DNA of 64,000 nucleotides from Cydia pomonella (lineage: Eukaryota; Arthropoda; Insecta; Lepidoptera; Tortricidae), in contig NC_084724.1 of NCBI RefSeq assembly GCF_033807575.1, forward strand, positions 10,345,228-10,409,227, given 5' to 3'. This document shows positions 47,001 to 60,049 of this stretch, piece by piece. Position numbers and translations under genes: made by a program. A model generated the notes under the pieces. That model saw only the letters and a program-made list of their open reading frames with translations, did no database searches and was not told the origin of the DNA. The number at the start of each line of letters is the position of its first letter. The stretch's first letter is position 1.

Positions 47001-47452
47001 ATCAAAGTTACAATTAAAAGAGACCATAAAAATAGATATGAGCCGTAACTTAAGAACACTTATAATTTATGAAAATACACTAAGCTAATTATGGTTGTAG
47101 ATGGAACTTGGCACGGGTTACACAGTAATAAAGCGGCATCTCCTGGGAATTTGTGAATATGTATGACCGGAGGAATGAGATTTTTGTAGTAGGACCCAAT
47201 TATTTATTTAGCTGGGTTTCTTGAATTTATTTCGAGTTTAATTAGGTACTTGTTTCCACTTACTCCGAAATATGTTTCTAGCCATAAAGGATCGGCCTTC
47301 CCTATGATGTTACAAGCAACGGGCGTTTCGGATACCGCCCCCTAATGCTTTCCTGGTTTCCTTACTACTTAGGTTATATTTTATATAACAGACTAGAAGT
47401 ACCTAAATATTATAAGGGTCCGCATTCAGCGACCACCAGTTGAAGTTATATC

Positions 47453-47772
47453 TTCTTCTTCTTCCTCGCGTTGTTTGCCACGGCCCATGGGAGCCTGGTG
47501 TCAGCTTGACAACTAATCCCAAGATTTGGCGTAGGCACTAGTTTTTACGAAAGCGACTGCCATCTGACCTTCCAACCCAGAGGGTAAACTAGGCCTTGTT
47601 GGGATTAGTCCGGTTTCCTCACGATGTTTTCCTTCACCGAAAAGCGACTGGTAAATATCAAATGATATTTCGTACATAAGTTCCGAAAAACTCATTGGTA
47701 CGAGCCAGGGTTTGAACCCGCGACCTCCGGATTGCAAGTCGCACGCTCTTACCGCTAGGCCACCAGCGCTTC
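47453..47772 (-). mobile_element. Full-length tRNA-derived SINE with a 34-bp target duplication
   Basis: Minus-strand head GGTGGCCTAGCGGTAAGAGC and B box GGGTTCAAACCCTGG, then body CAGTCGCTTTTCGGTGAA and TTGTGGCAAACAACG-type end with GAAGAAGAAGAAGA tail. The exact 34-bp sequence beginning TCCGCATTCAGCGACC occurs at 47,419-47,452 and 47,773-47,806, a target-site duplication. Confidence 0.93.
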
Positions 47773-47862
47773 TCCGCATTCAGCGACCACCAGTTGAAGT
47801 TATATCAAATCTGATTTTAATGCGGTTAGATTTTTCACATTTGTCCGTCGTTAAGTATCAGA

Positions 47863-47971
47863 AGGCCTACCGCGAACCACGTTCGACGTGTTGCCTCCCT
47901 GTCACACTTACGCACGAATTTACAAGTGCGACAGAGAGGCAACACGTCGTACGTGGTTCGCGGTAGGCCCT
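47863..47971. repeat. Hairpin MITE, GGCCTACCGCGA family, copy 2
   Basis: Arms GGCCTACCGCGAACCACGTT and ACGTGGTTCGCGGTAGGCC; matches 245-349. Confidence 0.85.
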
Positions 47972-47989
47972 CAGGTACTAGTATTTTTT

Positions 47990-48215
47990 AGTCTCCGATA
48001 GAATTTTCGGTTTCGCGCAATAAAAATCCAGTTTCGGTAGAAGGTTCGGTTTTGGCCAAAAAACTGCCGAACCTTTCGGCCACGCCGAAACTTAAGTAGT
48101 GACAAGGCAAAGTGTCGGTTTTGGTTTCGGCATAAAAATCATGTTTCGGCCAAAGGCTCAGTTTTAGCCGAAACTAGAACAAAACCGAACCTTCGGTTTC
48201 AGCAATAAATCCGGT
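47990..48215. repeat. TTTCGGTTTCGGC-rich degenerate repeat
   Basis: Many copies of CGGTTTCG / CCGAAAC in both orientations, reminiscent of subterminal repeats like those of the hAT element at 29.7 kb, though I see no clear ends. Confidence 0.5.
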
Positions 48216-48829
48216 TTCGTTTGAACTGTAATATTTTACTAAATATTACCTGACATACATTACCTTACATATGTATTGTATGTTGTATGTATGTTACACG
48301 TGTAGGTAAGGTACTCGTAACCTACACAATTTATGTGCGTGCCTATGTATAGTAGAGTTCATAGCTTTTTATACCACGTCGTGGCAAACAAGCATACGGT
48401 CCTCCTGATGGTAAGCTTTCATTGTAGCCTATGGACGCCTGCAACTCCAGGGATGTGACATGCCCGCTGCCTACGCTTTAAAAACCTGTACCTTAGTGTT
48501 GTGAATCTGTCCTGTTTCAATTATACGTACTTAACCGGTTTTTGTAAATTTACTGGTTTTTATTTTTACTGCACTTAAATATTTCTTAATTAAACCACAT
48601 ATTGAAAGGTAATTACAATATACCTTTATAAAGCGTTTACCCAGATCTAGACGTGAGATAAGTCTTATCATCGCGTCAACGTCGCCAGCGGTATAACTGC
48701 CAATTAAATTGCGTTATTAAAAATGTAGCAACCACTTGTAAAGGTTAATAAATAAATTATATAAAGCGCATTTAAGTATCTCCGTAGAAGAAAATTGCAT
48801 TAAAATAAAAATACTTAATATTAAGATAA

Positions 48830-48990
48830 CAAGGAAAACAACCTGAGAAAACCGGACTAACCCTAATAGGTAGATTGTTTCTCAACTGGATTGGAAGGTC
48901 AGATGGCCGTCGCTTTCGTACAAACTAATGCCCACGCCAATACTTACGATTAGCAGGCTTTCGGCTCCTTTAAGATGCAACTATACTAGA
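48830..48990 (+). mobile_element. SINE body fragment
   Basis: AAAACCGGACTAACCCTAAT and GGAAGGTCAGATGGCCGTCG match the SINE at 47,453-47,772 in reverse. Confidence 0.7.
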
Positions 48991-49349
48991 GAAGTGCTTA
49001 GGTTAGCAGTAGGCGTTGAATTTCTATAAAAATTGGTAAAATATGTTGTCCCAGTTCTTATGAACTGACTTGCATCCTATAATCGCTAGGCTAGACTACT
49101 CGACTGTGCCTTTTTTTAATACTACGTCGGTGGCAAACAAGCATACGGCCTGCCTGATGGTAAGCAGTCTCCGTAACCTATGGACGCCTGCAACTTCATA
49201 GGTGAGGTAAGCAGGTGAGAGGAATGTGAGAAATGATAATTTTGATTTTATTTCACATTATTTTTGCAGGTAAATTGAAATATCTCCTTAAAAAAGTTGT
49301 TTTCCTTCGCGTTCGCAAAATAGTAGCACCAGCGTCGCAGCCTCTCGCT

Positions 49350-49511
49350 ACTCATTCAGACAGTCAGTCGACCTCGAGCGCCCGACCGAGCGGTCGCCAT
49401 CTTGCGGTCCAACTTCGCGCCAAAATAGTGCTGTGCCCCGATCATAGTGCGGTGTAAGTGTTGCTAATACCGGTGTTTTGTGATTTGTGAAAAAAAATCA
49501 GGATATTCAAG
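49350..49511 (+). promoter_or_regulatory. Candidate promoter and 5' noncoding exon of a plus-strand gene
   Basis: Initiator-like TCAGACAGTCAGTC at about 49,352-49,365, then a GC-rich stretch with the YY1-type motif CGCCATCTTGCGG (49,396-49,408), and a strong donor TTCAAG|GTGAGT at 49,511. No ATG-led conserved frame. Consistent with a first noncoding exon whose gene continues beyond the window. Confidence 0.35.
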
Positions 49512-52500
49512 GTGAGTGAATATTAATTGTCTGCCGCGAATGTCTTACTGTTATTTGTCACTCTTATTAGGAACGGTTGATATGCTAATGACCGTATCTG
49601 GTTTTAGTTTGTCATTTATTTATCTTTATGTTTTACACTGAATTTAGATACCTACAGGTAACCGTTACTATCTGTATCTAAATTCTAGCAAAAACTGCAT
49701 TAATAACAGGTTTTAAAATCGTATGTGTGGTTCTCGATCTTATCATAATAAGTTATAGTTGACATTTTCGCCGAACAACAAGGTCATTGCAGTTCCTGGT
49801 TGGAATAAATAATAAATCTTATATATATCTTTTACCATTGAACGAGCAATTCTTGTAAATGTATATATTTATATATTTCAGGGATCTCGGAAGCGGCTCT
49901 AACGATTTCGATGAGATTTGCTATATGGGGGTTTTCGTGGGTGAAAACATTTTTGAGTTTTTTTTATGTTACCCGAGCAAACCTCGGTGTCCCAGATATT
50001 AAAATATAATAAATATTAAATATCATTCAAAATTGATTCGTTTTAACCAACTTTAAAGTAAAATAAGTACTGGCCAAATTTTAAAAACTAGCCAAATAAT
50101 GCTTTCTTATAATTATTTTGCTTTATTAAACTTTAGTTGATTTTAAGAGTAGGTAAGTGAATGACAAAGGAGCTGCCGAAACAAATTGAAAACTTATATT
50201 TACATTCGGACCAATATAACTTTGCATAGCATTTGAAAAGTGTGGCCATATCATCATTAATTCCAAAATCTATGAAAATATTACGTTTATAATGACACTC
50301 CCTCACTTTTTTCTATTCAACTCGGTGAAAAGTTAGCTTAGAAGAAGTGCAAAAAAATCACAGATTTCATTACGCCAGATGCCAGATGTAACTTTTGTAA
50401 AATTTTGATTATATCGTCACGAAATCGTAACCGCAACGCAGATCATATTAAACAACCACCCCACATGAGCTAAAATTATCAGAAATTAAGCACCGAAATC
50501 TCTATATGCTCAAATAATATTGTGGGAGGTACTAAATTTCTGGTAATTGCTGCCCATGTGGGTGCGCCTAAACAATAGAGTTATGTTTTTCATGCTACAC
50601 GCTGACGCTAGCCATAAAATCAGGATTTTATATATTTTTAGCTGTATTTCTAATAGAGAAAAAAAATTAAGACGCTTTGTTTAGCAGGTATAGATTGCGA
50701 TAGGTAATACTTAATGCCATGTTATATCATGCACGATTGCCCAATTTCTGCTGCCTACCTACCTGTTGCAAATCTAACTGTACAGATTGACTCATATGAG
50801 CTGCTTCAAAAGTATACCTAAGACATGAAAAATTTGTAAAAATGTCAAATCTTTATCTAATTATTTATTGTTATTAAATTTTCAATATTAACGAGAATTA
50901 ATGTTAAAATATTATTTCCAAAAAATTTTAACGTAATTTGTTGAAATATATTTTTTATTGTATTAAATTATTATTCAAGAATTTTATTATTATATAAACT
51001 ATTCGATATAAAATTTGTTATGCCCTAACATGGTTCATGTTTGATCGAGAAATGAAATACTTAACACCTTGTAAAAAACAACTCGATGCAATAAATATTA
51101 ATTGCAAAGAACCTGTGAAACTTGTGAAAAGATAATACATATTATAGGAACTTAAGGAATTAAATGATTCAAAGAACAATTTTAGCTATAACATTTCATT
51201 GTAACTCTTAGTTATTTATGTTACTGTTCAATATGTCTCAATCTCAAGTTCTTATACATTGACAACTTGGCGTGTTAAGTAAGGACTGCAGCCAATTACC
51301 GGTTTTTTATTGAAAGTCCGGTTTTTAGCACAAAAAAACGATTTCAATATTGCAATCCCTATTGAGTAGGGATGACAGCTGTCATATGTACTTCATGGGA
51401 TGCTACTGTAACTTACTGTTCCTATACTGACCACACATTTGTGCGAATGGTGAGGCATAAGTAAGCATAAGTCGAATATGTGAACTCACATGATTTGCAC
51501 TGCTTGCTAAACGCCGATTTGCATCCGCTATGCCCTATGATATGGTATACACTTGCGCTCGTTGTTACACTCGTCACTCGGCTAAACATTTTATAAACCA
51601 ATTATGTATCGTCACGAATTACCGATAATACACTCGTACTACAAAATTAGTAGTGCAAAATTTCTGGACTGAACACTTTTTTACATCTTTGTGTTTTGTG
51701 ATAAAAGTAACTTTCGGGTTTCGTAAAATGCGAAAAATTACTTTTTTATTAAACTGTATTCAGTTGCTCAAAAATTGCTACTTTACGTAGCTGTTTAGCG
51801 TGCGGAAAGTTGGATTTCGCCTAGTGCTTCATGAGTCATGACTTCTTATTGATGAGTTTTAATGTTAGTTTCCTTTAAAAGTCGTAATCAATATAAAAAC
51901 CTACTGTTGATGTAAAAATAATAAATATAAGCATATTTCATATTTTATTACTTACCTCTTCATCATTATAACACGTTTATTTTTTAATATTGAATATTGA
52001 AAAAAAAACAAACAAGATATCACTTTTCATCACAAAAGCTTTTAGACGCGTAATAAATAACCTCAAAGATAAACGCTACAATTAAATTGGCAGCGATTGT
52101 TACTCTCGTTTTGTTATTAAAAACCTTGGACATATTTTATATGTTTATATTATTAACTTTGTTTCAATGGAGTAAGATAAAAAATTGCACTTGATTTGTT
52201 TAAAAGCTTGACTCGGCAGTTAGTTTTATGTACCACGTCGTTTACTAAGTTTTGCGTATTCCAAGGTCATATTAATATTAATCGAATTAAATGTCTTAAG
52301 GTCCGGTTGGATACTTGCCTTTCTTAAAGAATGAGCAATAAGTTGTACTTCTGTATTCTGAGAAACCATCTTTATAACTTGTATGCTTAACATTTTTATG
52401 AAGACTAGAGATTTTCAACATGTTTAATATTTTATGATCCCACAGCACATAGGTACTTCATCTCTCAAGATGTCCGAATACGATGTAAACAAAAACAACT

Positions 52501-53745
52501 CAATTCTCAATTGATACACAAACTTTTGAAAAACAACTATGCCAGTGTCAAGCCCTTTTTGTCGGTTACTTAAACATACTTAATTCTTGTTTTACATTTT
52601 GTCAAGTAATCAAATGAAACCATTCTCTAAAACAAGTAAAACGGCCATTATTTCTACGATTTACTTCTCAAATGGTCAATAATATGGGTTAAAAGCTCGT
52701 AAAAGTTGCGCAAAGTATCGATCATAGTTACACAACCTGCTCAAGTGTTTAGGTCGGCACGTCGAGCTTTCAAAATGTTGTAGAGACGGGAGACTTTACT
52801 GAGAGCATGTGCTGCTAAGTAGTTAAAAAAAAAATTAAGTGATAATAAATGCCGTCATACAGTTTTTGATAGTACCTACGGAGGAAGTTAATCAATAAAT
52901 TAAGCCTTGTACATAAAACTTAATGTTTTTGGTTGCATTATCGATTTATGATGGTGAGTAAAGTCTCAGAACTGTCAAGAATATGCTGTGCTGTGAGTAA
53001 AGCTTCAGAATTGTGAAGACAATGCTGTGCTGATGCCTAGAGAAGCAATTAGACACGTTAGGCCGGGGCGACCGACACTTCGTTGACAGGTAATCGATAA
53101 TCATGTGTGATACTTTCTATAGAAAACGAAGTGTCGGACGCCCCAGCCCGGACCCGGACAGCTCTAACGAGAGTCGTACATTAAACTGCCAACTTAGTTA
53201 ATATTATAACATACACATAAAAAAGATTGGTTATGCGTATGTGATACATAGGTTATTATGTCTGTATGAGAGTATTATCATGAGTAACTTTAATTACTTA
53301 TGTAGTTAGAGCAAGTAGGTACACTAATTCTATGATGAATAGTAAGTAGATTGCGCTGAAGATTTTTATGTGACGTTACAAATAACCGGTAAAACCTAGC
53401 TACTTCCCATCCCTAGTCCTATATTTTTGTTTTTAACGGAAAAACGATTTGGGCATTCGTCATTTAGCCCCGGGCGAGACCATCATGCAGGCAAATGAGA
53501 CTAATTTCAAATTCGGAATCAAGCCCAATTACGACATTAAGGGCAATTTCAAAAGCCCTACGCTTTTGAGAATATGGTACAGACGTCTTAGATATTCGAC
53601 TAAAGGCACGGCTTGCAAAATGGACATACATGCAAACATCTCTTGCTTCTTTGCCAGTGAAACTAAAATATTACGGAGTTGGATCTTTTCTTAATATCTA
53701 ACCGGTAAAATAGTTACGGATTAAAGGTGCGACCACGCCGCTGCT
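49512..53745. other. AT-rich DNA, no gene recognised
   Basis: Only eroded repeats: 49,880-49,995 (shared with 15,067-15,504), 50,205-50,345 (shared with 31,460-31,612), and a hairpin near 53,060-53,155 (CGACACTTCGTT / AACGAAGTGTCG). No supported exon. May be a first intron if 49,350-49,511 is real. Confidence 0.45.
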
Positions 53746-53979
53746 TTAAAAACGGTGACGGTGCGGAATCGCAGTAATGTGCCGTAAACTTTACGACTTT
53801 AGTAGGAGGACATGCGTTAAAATCGTGACATTTACGATGCGTCACTGTGATTCCGTAACGTCACCGTTTTTTAAGCAAAACGTCACCGTCAACATTTAAA
53901 TGTCACGATTTTAACGCCTAGTAAAGTCGTAAAGTTTATGGCACGTCACTACGATTCCGTACCATCACCGTTTTTTTAA
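53746..53979. mobile_element. Inverted-repeat element with arms of about 85 bp
   Basis: AAAAACGGTGACGGTGCGGA, GTAAACTTTACGACTTTAGT and GTTAAAATCGTGACATTTA on the left are mirrored at 53,892-53,979. Confidence 0.85.
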
Positions 53980-54012
53980 ATCGTTGTATGTGTGTGTGTG
54001 GAAAGAAGTATT

Positions 54013-54600
54013 TATTTATTTATTTAATCTTTATTGCACAAAAGAAAACCTTATAGTACAAAAGGCGGACTTAATGCCATGAGGCATTCTCTACCAGTCA
54101 ACCTTTAGGCAAAGCAGAGAGATTGTGTGGTTGTGTTAGAGAACTGGACAGACGAATAACAAAAACATGGAGCAAATTTTAGAGCCTAAAAGAGGTCCTA
54201 AAAAGCAAGTATACTAGGAATAAATTTAATCTTATTCCTAGTATACTTGCTTTTTACAGATGGAGACTGACAACAATCAGGAAAAAATCTAAAGTTAGAG
54301 ACGCAGCCAGAGAAATAGAGAATGGAGATGGACATGTCACATGTCAAGATCGAAAATAAACAAATGGACACAAAATATAACTAATTGGTTCCCTCTAGCC
54401 ACTCACTTGATTTTGGTAACTGTAGTTACCAGCTGTCACCCTTATTTTATTATAATAATAGAAGTCACTGAAAAATATGAAGCATGTGAGTGGATATACA
54501 GCAAGAGAAGTCAGGGACACCCGAAAATGAGATGGGAGGATGATTTCCCACCAAAGTGGATAAGAACCGCTCGAAAGCGGTAGGCTTACGGCGGCTTAGC
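54013..54600. pseudogene. Decayed RTE-like LINE remnant
   Basis: 54,013-54,105 is a reversed LINE 3' tail. On the plus strand 54,240-54,590 retains pieces of a reverse transcriptase C-terminus (Ala-Ala-Arg-Glu-Ile-Glu, NKWTQNITNWFP, GHPKMRWEDDF) with frameshifts and an insertion at about 54,390-54,500. The 54,202-54,256 stretch is a perfect short hairpin (AAGCAAGTATACTAGGAATA and its reverse). Confidence 0.6.
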
Positions 54601-54844
54601 GGTTTTTTAAGCAGCGGGCTGGTTAAGGGGTGGGAAATTAGACTTTAAGCGTAAAAATACTGCAATATGGCCGGACACACTCAATTTATATGTTTATGAA
54701 ATAAAAAATAAACAATTGCAGCTTCATAAACCTCAATTTAACCTTTAAATGTCACATTACAAGATTTACCAAGGTCACTTAATTTTACGTAATTTACTCG
54801 TTTACTTTAAACCTGTATTTCAAATGATGTTACTACTCGCTCAG

Positions 54845-55078
54845 GTACAGTCAGCATCTAATAGTAGCGGATGAAACAACGCGCCAAAAGTATCTGCTAT
54901 TCCGGATAACTTTTCCAAATATAGATAAATCTTTAAAATGTACATTCAAAAGTATATCTTTTACCGTCTTAATTGTTCTACATATAGAACCACCACATTT
55001 TGTGGAGTTGTTACAAAATGTAAAAGTATCTACCTTTTGAAACCTTGTTTGATCCGCTACTTTTGATGCTGACTGTAC
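54845..55078. mobile_element. MITE, GTACAGTCAGCATC family, copy 1
   Basis: Ends GTACAGTCAGCATCTAATAG and TACTTTTGATGCTGACTGTAC, with CCGGATAACTTTTCCAAATA inside. Same as 63,062-63,287. Confidence 0.9.
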
Positions 55079-56233
55079 AACGCAAATTTCACAAGAACAT
55101 GATTTTATTTACCTATATGATTTAAATATATTATCTTCACATCATTCTATGTAGTACTTAGATTATTTTATAATGTGGCTACAGCAAAGCCAAAAGGATG
55201 TTTGGAAGATACTGTAACGTCGTCGGAACCACTGACGTGCTTATTGTTTGAAGAGGTGTCACCGACAAGTTTAGTTTTAATAGCCCGGATGACCAACGTA
55301 AGCCTGGAGCCTGGAGGCCTCGGGCAATAAAGGAGTCGAGGCCCCCAGGCCCCAAATTATTTTCCAAATAAAATGGTAAATTTTCCGAAGTCGCTATTGT
55401 GGGGGCCCTCTTTTGTGGAGACCCCGGGGCTGTAGCCCCGGTTGCCCTCCCCTAAATCCGGCCCTGAACGTAAAAGAGAGTTTAATACAAAATAAAATAC
55501 AAATCTTGTTAAAGTATTTCTTCTTAATAAAACTGTACACTAACGCATTGTTTAATCGAATAAATAAAAATATGCATCAAATAGCAAAAAAACTGTTAAA
55601 ACAAAGGGAAGCAGTACGCGTGTGAACTGACGCCGAAATTTGGGGAATGTTTAAAAATGTGCTGGCCTGCAAGACGTCATACAGCGGGACAAGCGCTCCC
55701 AACAAGGTACGTGCGCTGGCATTTCTCTTAACATCCCTAAATCTAGGCGTCGAACATGTATTCCTTATTTCTTTTTCACATACCGTTGTTATCGTTCTAA
55801 GTAATTCACTTAATATTTTCAGCTCCTTTTGGTGTCTTAAGGGCTCCCATACATTTATTTTACCCCTTTTTTTTCGCATAAATAGTGTAGTAGTTTTTGG
55901 AATGCCTTTAAACCACTTCTTTTATTTCTTGTTACGTACGGCTTCAAGTCTTACCGATCGAAGTCCAAAATTCGTCTCAATAGCTTCAGAGTATGTCGTC
56001 ACGTTCCTTATTTAGGAGACCGGTTACATCGAACAGGCTCGAGTTTCGGGTGAAGAGGGCCTATCGTGAAATTCGAAATTTTGTTATCTGTCTCTCAATC
56101 TCCCTTCTAAAGTCGAGAGATAGAGAAGGCAAAAAGACGAACAAAAGAAATAGTCAAAGGAAAGGAATCGAACTCGCCTGACTTCATAATTGTCCCTAAG
56201 TCTTTTGGATAAGTCTTATAATCTGAACCTACT
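55079..56233. other. Intergenic, probable repeat fragments
   Basis: 55,170-55,480 is GC-richer with GGGGCTGTAGCCCCGG and CCCTCCCCTAAATCCGG, likely an old retroelement piece. 55,577-56,181 has overlapping frames on both strands with no family I recognise. Confidence 0.4.
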
Positions 56234-56926
56234 AAAACGGGGCACGAGCATGTGAGGTCATGCTCAGTTCCGTAGTATCCTTATGTCACAATAGGTTGCC
56301 ATGAACGGGGGCTATTAGTAAGTAGGTATCGTGTACATTACAACCTAAGGGAGTCCTTTCGCATAGCACTTTGTATTTGTACGTATTTTTACTAAGAAAT
56401 GCGTGCGAGTTATATTGTTAGTGTAATGGGAACCTTTAGACTGGATGCGACTCAGGTGGTCCTATTTAAATGACTGTGTTTTAGAAAAACCCACATAAGG
56501 GAAAATAGCGTTTAGTGTGTAATGACGACGCCTGTTGTTGATTTATGGTTGTATCCTCTTAACGAAGCGTACGTTGCGAATAGGACTTTGCCAATTATTT
56601 ATGTTGCTGACTTTTATTTAATAAAAAAATATTAAAACTGAGAAGGGAAGACTTTTTGTGATAACTCAAAAACGGTTTAGCTGATCATGTTTGCTATAAT
56701 TTTCATGGATAGTAAATACTTTCATAAAGCCCTTATTTGCTTAGAAATACCTTTCCCTTTTCAACGACACCCCACAACATAGGGTTAAAACGATAAAAGT
56801 AAATAATTCTAGTTTTTATTTTAGCCACTTTGTCGGCATGATTAATGTATGTATTAATAGCAAAGCCGTGGAGGGACAGACAGACATGACAAAACTATAA
56901 GGATTGAATACGGAACCCTAAAAAAG
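56234..56926. mobile_element. GGGTTCCGTA element, long variant, eroded
   Basis: AAAACGGGGCACGAGCATGT at the left, AGTTCCGTAGTATCC, AGGGACAGACAGACATGAC and AATACGGAACCCTAAAAAA at the right. Confidence 0.65.
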
Positions 56927-57464
56927 AATTAATACTTTTAAAAATATTATACTCCTTTTGATTTAACTTCTTGCTTTATGTTGTGTGCTTATTCCGTTTA
57001 CGTATCTAATATAAATTTTTTTTTGCGGCCCAGTCCAGACAGTGTTTGTAATATATTGTCTTCCTTAGTTTTATTCAAATTATCACTTTTTTGTATGACA
57101 ATTATTTTTAAAAGTTATAAGCACCGTTCGATTACCATGTTTAGATAAAAACTATTCATTATTTTTTCAAGAAATTCCTTTTATGTTTACTAGGAATCCG
57201 TTTTCCGTGGGTGTTTTGAGTCAGGCTGAATCATTGGTAGAAACAATGGGAAATTAGTCACTGTAACAAATTCAGTCACGTAGATTTGATGCATACTCCT
57301 CTTTTTTGTGCCCATATATTGCCCTATTTGCCGAAATGTTGGTGTAAATAATTTTTTGACGAAATAAATATATTTGTGTGGTCATTATTTTTTCATTTGA
57401 AGGACTTGTAAATGGAAGGAACATAAGTTAAAAATATGCTAATAATTGACAATTATCCCAAGGG

Positions 57465-57990
57465 AATATATTCGCTAAAAGTACCAGGCACTCATAAGTT
57501 ACCCATAGGCAGTTACTCATCTACGGTAATTTTGGACTGACTTGGCAGTGATGGTGTATGGTAACCATACTTTACATAGCACGTGGCATGCAAATATGTA
57601 TTGCATAGATAGAGTTTATAATATTTTATAAAAACAAAATAATTGCTTTGCAGAGGGCCAATTAAACGTGTCTTACTGATAGCGATAAACACAAATACAC
57701 AATTAACATATAACATTCCTACAGATAATTTCAAAAAAGTCCATATTCGGTCCTGAAGCTTTACGATCTTAGCTTGTACCTAAATTAAAAAAAAATTAAA
57801 CTTAGATCATAATTATTATTGTTTAATAAATAATAGTTAGTTCATCAGCCCACATAACCCAACTGTGCCATTATTTGTACAATTTGTCACGAACTTGTTT
57901 GTGGTGACGTCACGGCTGCCCACGCGCATTGAAAGACACCTCTAACCTCCGTGCGACTTATGAGCACCTGGTACTTTTAGCGAATATATT
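57465..57990. mobile_element. TIR element, ATATTCGCTAAAAGTACCAG ends
   Basis: AATATATTCGCTAAAAGTAC at 57,466 is mirrored by GTACTTTTAGCGAATATATT at 57,990, and CTCATAAGT by ACTTATGAG. About 525 bp, no transposase. Confidence 0.85.
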
Positions 57991-58829
57991 GCGTTAGGAT
58001 AATAATTAATTCTGATTGTGATGAGATTCTACTCCAGCAGCTATCTGTCAATTAAATGACTGCCAGTGATATTTATCAACTTTATATAAAGCGCGGTGCG
58101 GGGGTTTCGGTGACCCTTGTCTCTAGGATCATAAGACAAATGCTTATATTCATACTATACAACTGTTGTATTTTTTTATCAACAAACAAAATTCATGGAA
58201 ATAAAAGCAAAAAAAAAATAATACATTGCTAATCTGCGAAAACATAACGTGCTAGTCAATCAGTGCTACCCCGGTATACTTACTTGCATATTTTTATATG
58301 CCATTAATGTTCCCACCCTCTCACTGCATAAAGAAATACACAAATCAATATAACAACCCACCACCAAAAGTACAAAACTCGACACGTGTTTCGCCCCTCT
58401 ACAAGTCATCCTCAGGACAGGAAACAACTGAAACTGTTCAGTTGTCGGACGTCAGACCGTCAACATCTCCAGTATCTCCTGAGGATGCCTCAGGAGCTTC
58501 ATTAAATCAGATTTCTTAAATATTAATACATTTTGAGATATTGGCGAAAAAGGAAATGTCTTATTTTTTCCTCCTTTTTTGTCTACAACTTTTTAAATGT
58601 TTTCTGGGCTTCTAATACATTTTTCTGTGCATCATTCCAAATCCAATGAGGTATTACACGTATTTTTAGTAGTATCTCTATTTTTCACCATTTTGAACTT
58701 GTCGAGTAGACTATTATATTTTATAAAAAAGTAAACTCCATCTATCCCAAAATTTTAAATATATATGACAAAAACAAAAAATCTATAACCAAATTAAATT
58801 CAGCCCAGAAACCGCTTACTCTGTTTCAT

Positions 58830-59286
58830 TTTTAGGGTTCCGTACCTCGAAAGGAAAAAACCGGAACCCTTGTAGGATCACTTTGTTGTCCGTCCGTCCG
58901 TCGGTATGTCTGTCAAGACCTTTTTTCTCAGGAATGCACGGAGGTATCAAGCTGGAATTGGTCTACTGTCCCTTGGAGCTGTGAAAAAATCAAACTCCTA
59001 AGCCAACGCAATCAAAAGATACAGTTGTTTATGCCGCACATGACACTGGCAGGGGAATCAAAACCTACAGGGTACTTCCCGTGAACTCAGAATCTTGAAA
59101 TTTGGTACGAAGCAACGTCTTATAGCACAGATAAAGGAAAAATTGCGAGAACCGTAAATTTTAAGTTACTTCATATAATAAAAATATTTTTAATAATTTA
59201 TGTGAGTCGATTATCGTGATAGGTGAACTTTTATTTTATACCTACAGGTTTGTACGGAAGCCCGACTCGCACTTGGCCGGTTTTTA
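58830..59286. mobile_element. GGGTTCCGTA element, third type
   Basis: TTTAGGGTTCCGTACCTCGA, CCGTCCGTCCGTCGGTATGT, AAGCTGGAATTGGTC and the end GCCCGACTCGCACTTGGCCG. Shares termini but not the interior of the other variants. Confidence 0.7.
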
Positions 59287-60049
59287 TACAAAAACATGGT
59301 GGTTTAAAAAAAAAAAACGGTGGTTTAACGACAGGCAGAATTAGGTCCGGTTTGCGTAGTGACGTCACATCGACTCCCATGCTTACGCTTGACAAACACC
59401 TCACGTTCTAATGCTCCTTGGAAGTCGTGAGGTCCTGGTACTTTGGAAACATGAGCTCTGACAGTTGAGAATTTTTATGAGAATTCACAGAAAGTTTATA
59501 AATAAAAAGTCCCATTTTTTACGCGAACCCGCCGCCAAAAACCCACTCCCATACACATAAGTTACGCTCTCTTTTTTTTTATAAACTACATTTTTACATA
59601 CAAGGTTTATATCCAAAACTTTTACTCGTTCTAATTTCTTTGTTAAAATTTCTAGCAACGAAAACTATACTCAAACACACTTTGTCAGTAGAAACAGGCG
59701 CAAAATTCAAATTTTTTATGGGAGATTAACGTACCCTTCGTGCCAATTTTTTTTTAATTTGCTGCCTTTTTCTACTGACACAGTGGGAGTGCCAGAGTAT
59801 ACGAGTATTTAGTACATACCAGACAGTTTTATGTTATACGAATGTTCAAAGTAATTTTATGTTATTTCATGTCGTTTTAAAATGAGAACGTAATCTCGAT
59901 TGTATGGCGGAGGCTCGTGTGAATCTTAAGCTACACTAACGACGTGGTTAATGGCTTGCGGTTTTAAATCCACTGGTCATGGGTTCATTTAGGTCTGGGG
60001 ACTACAGCCGTGCGATTAGAGGAGAACTGAGGCAAGCGACTTATATGTA

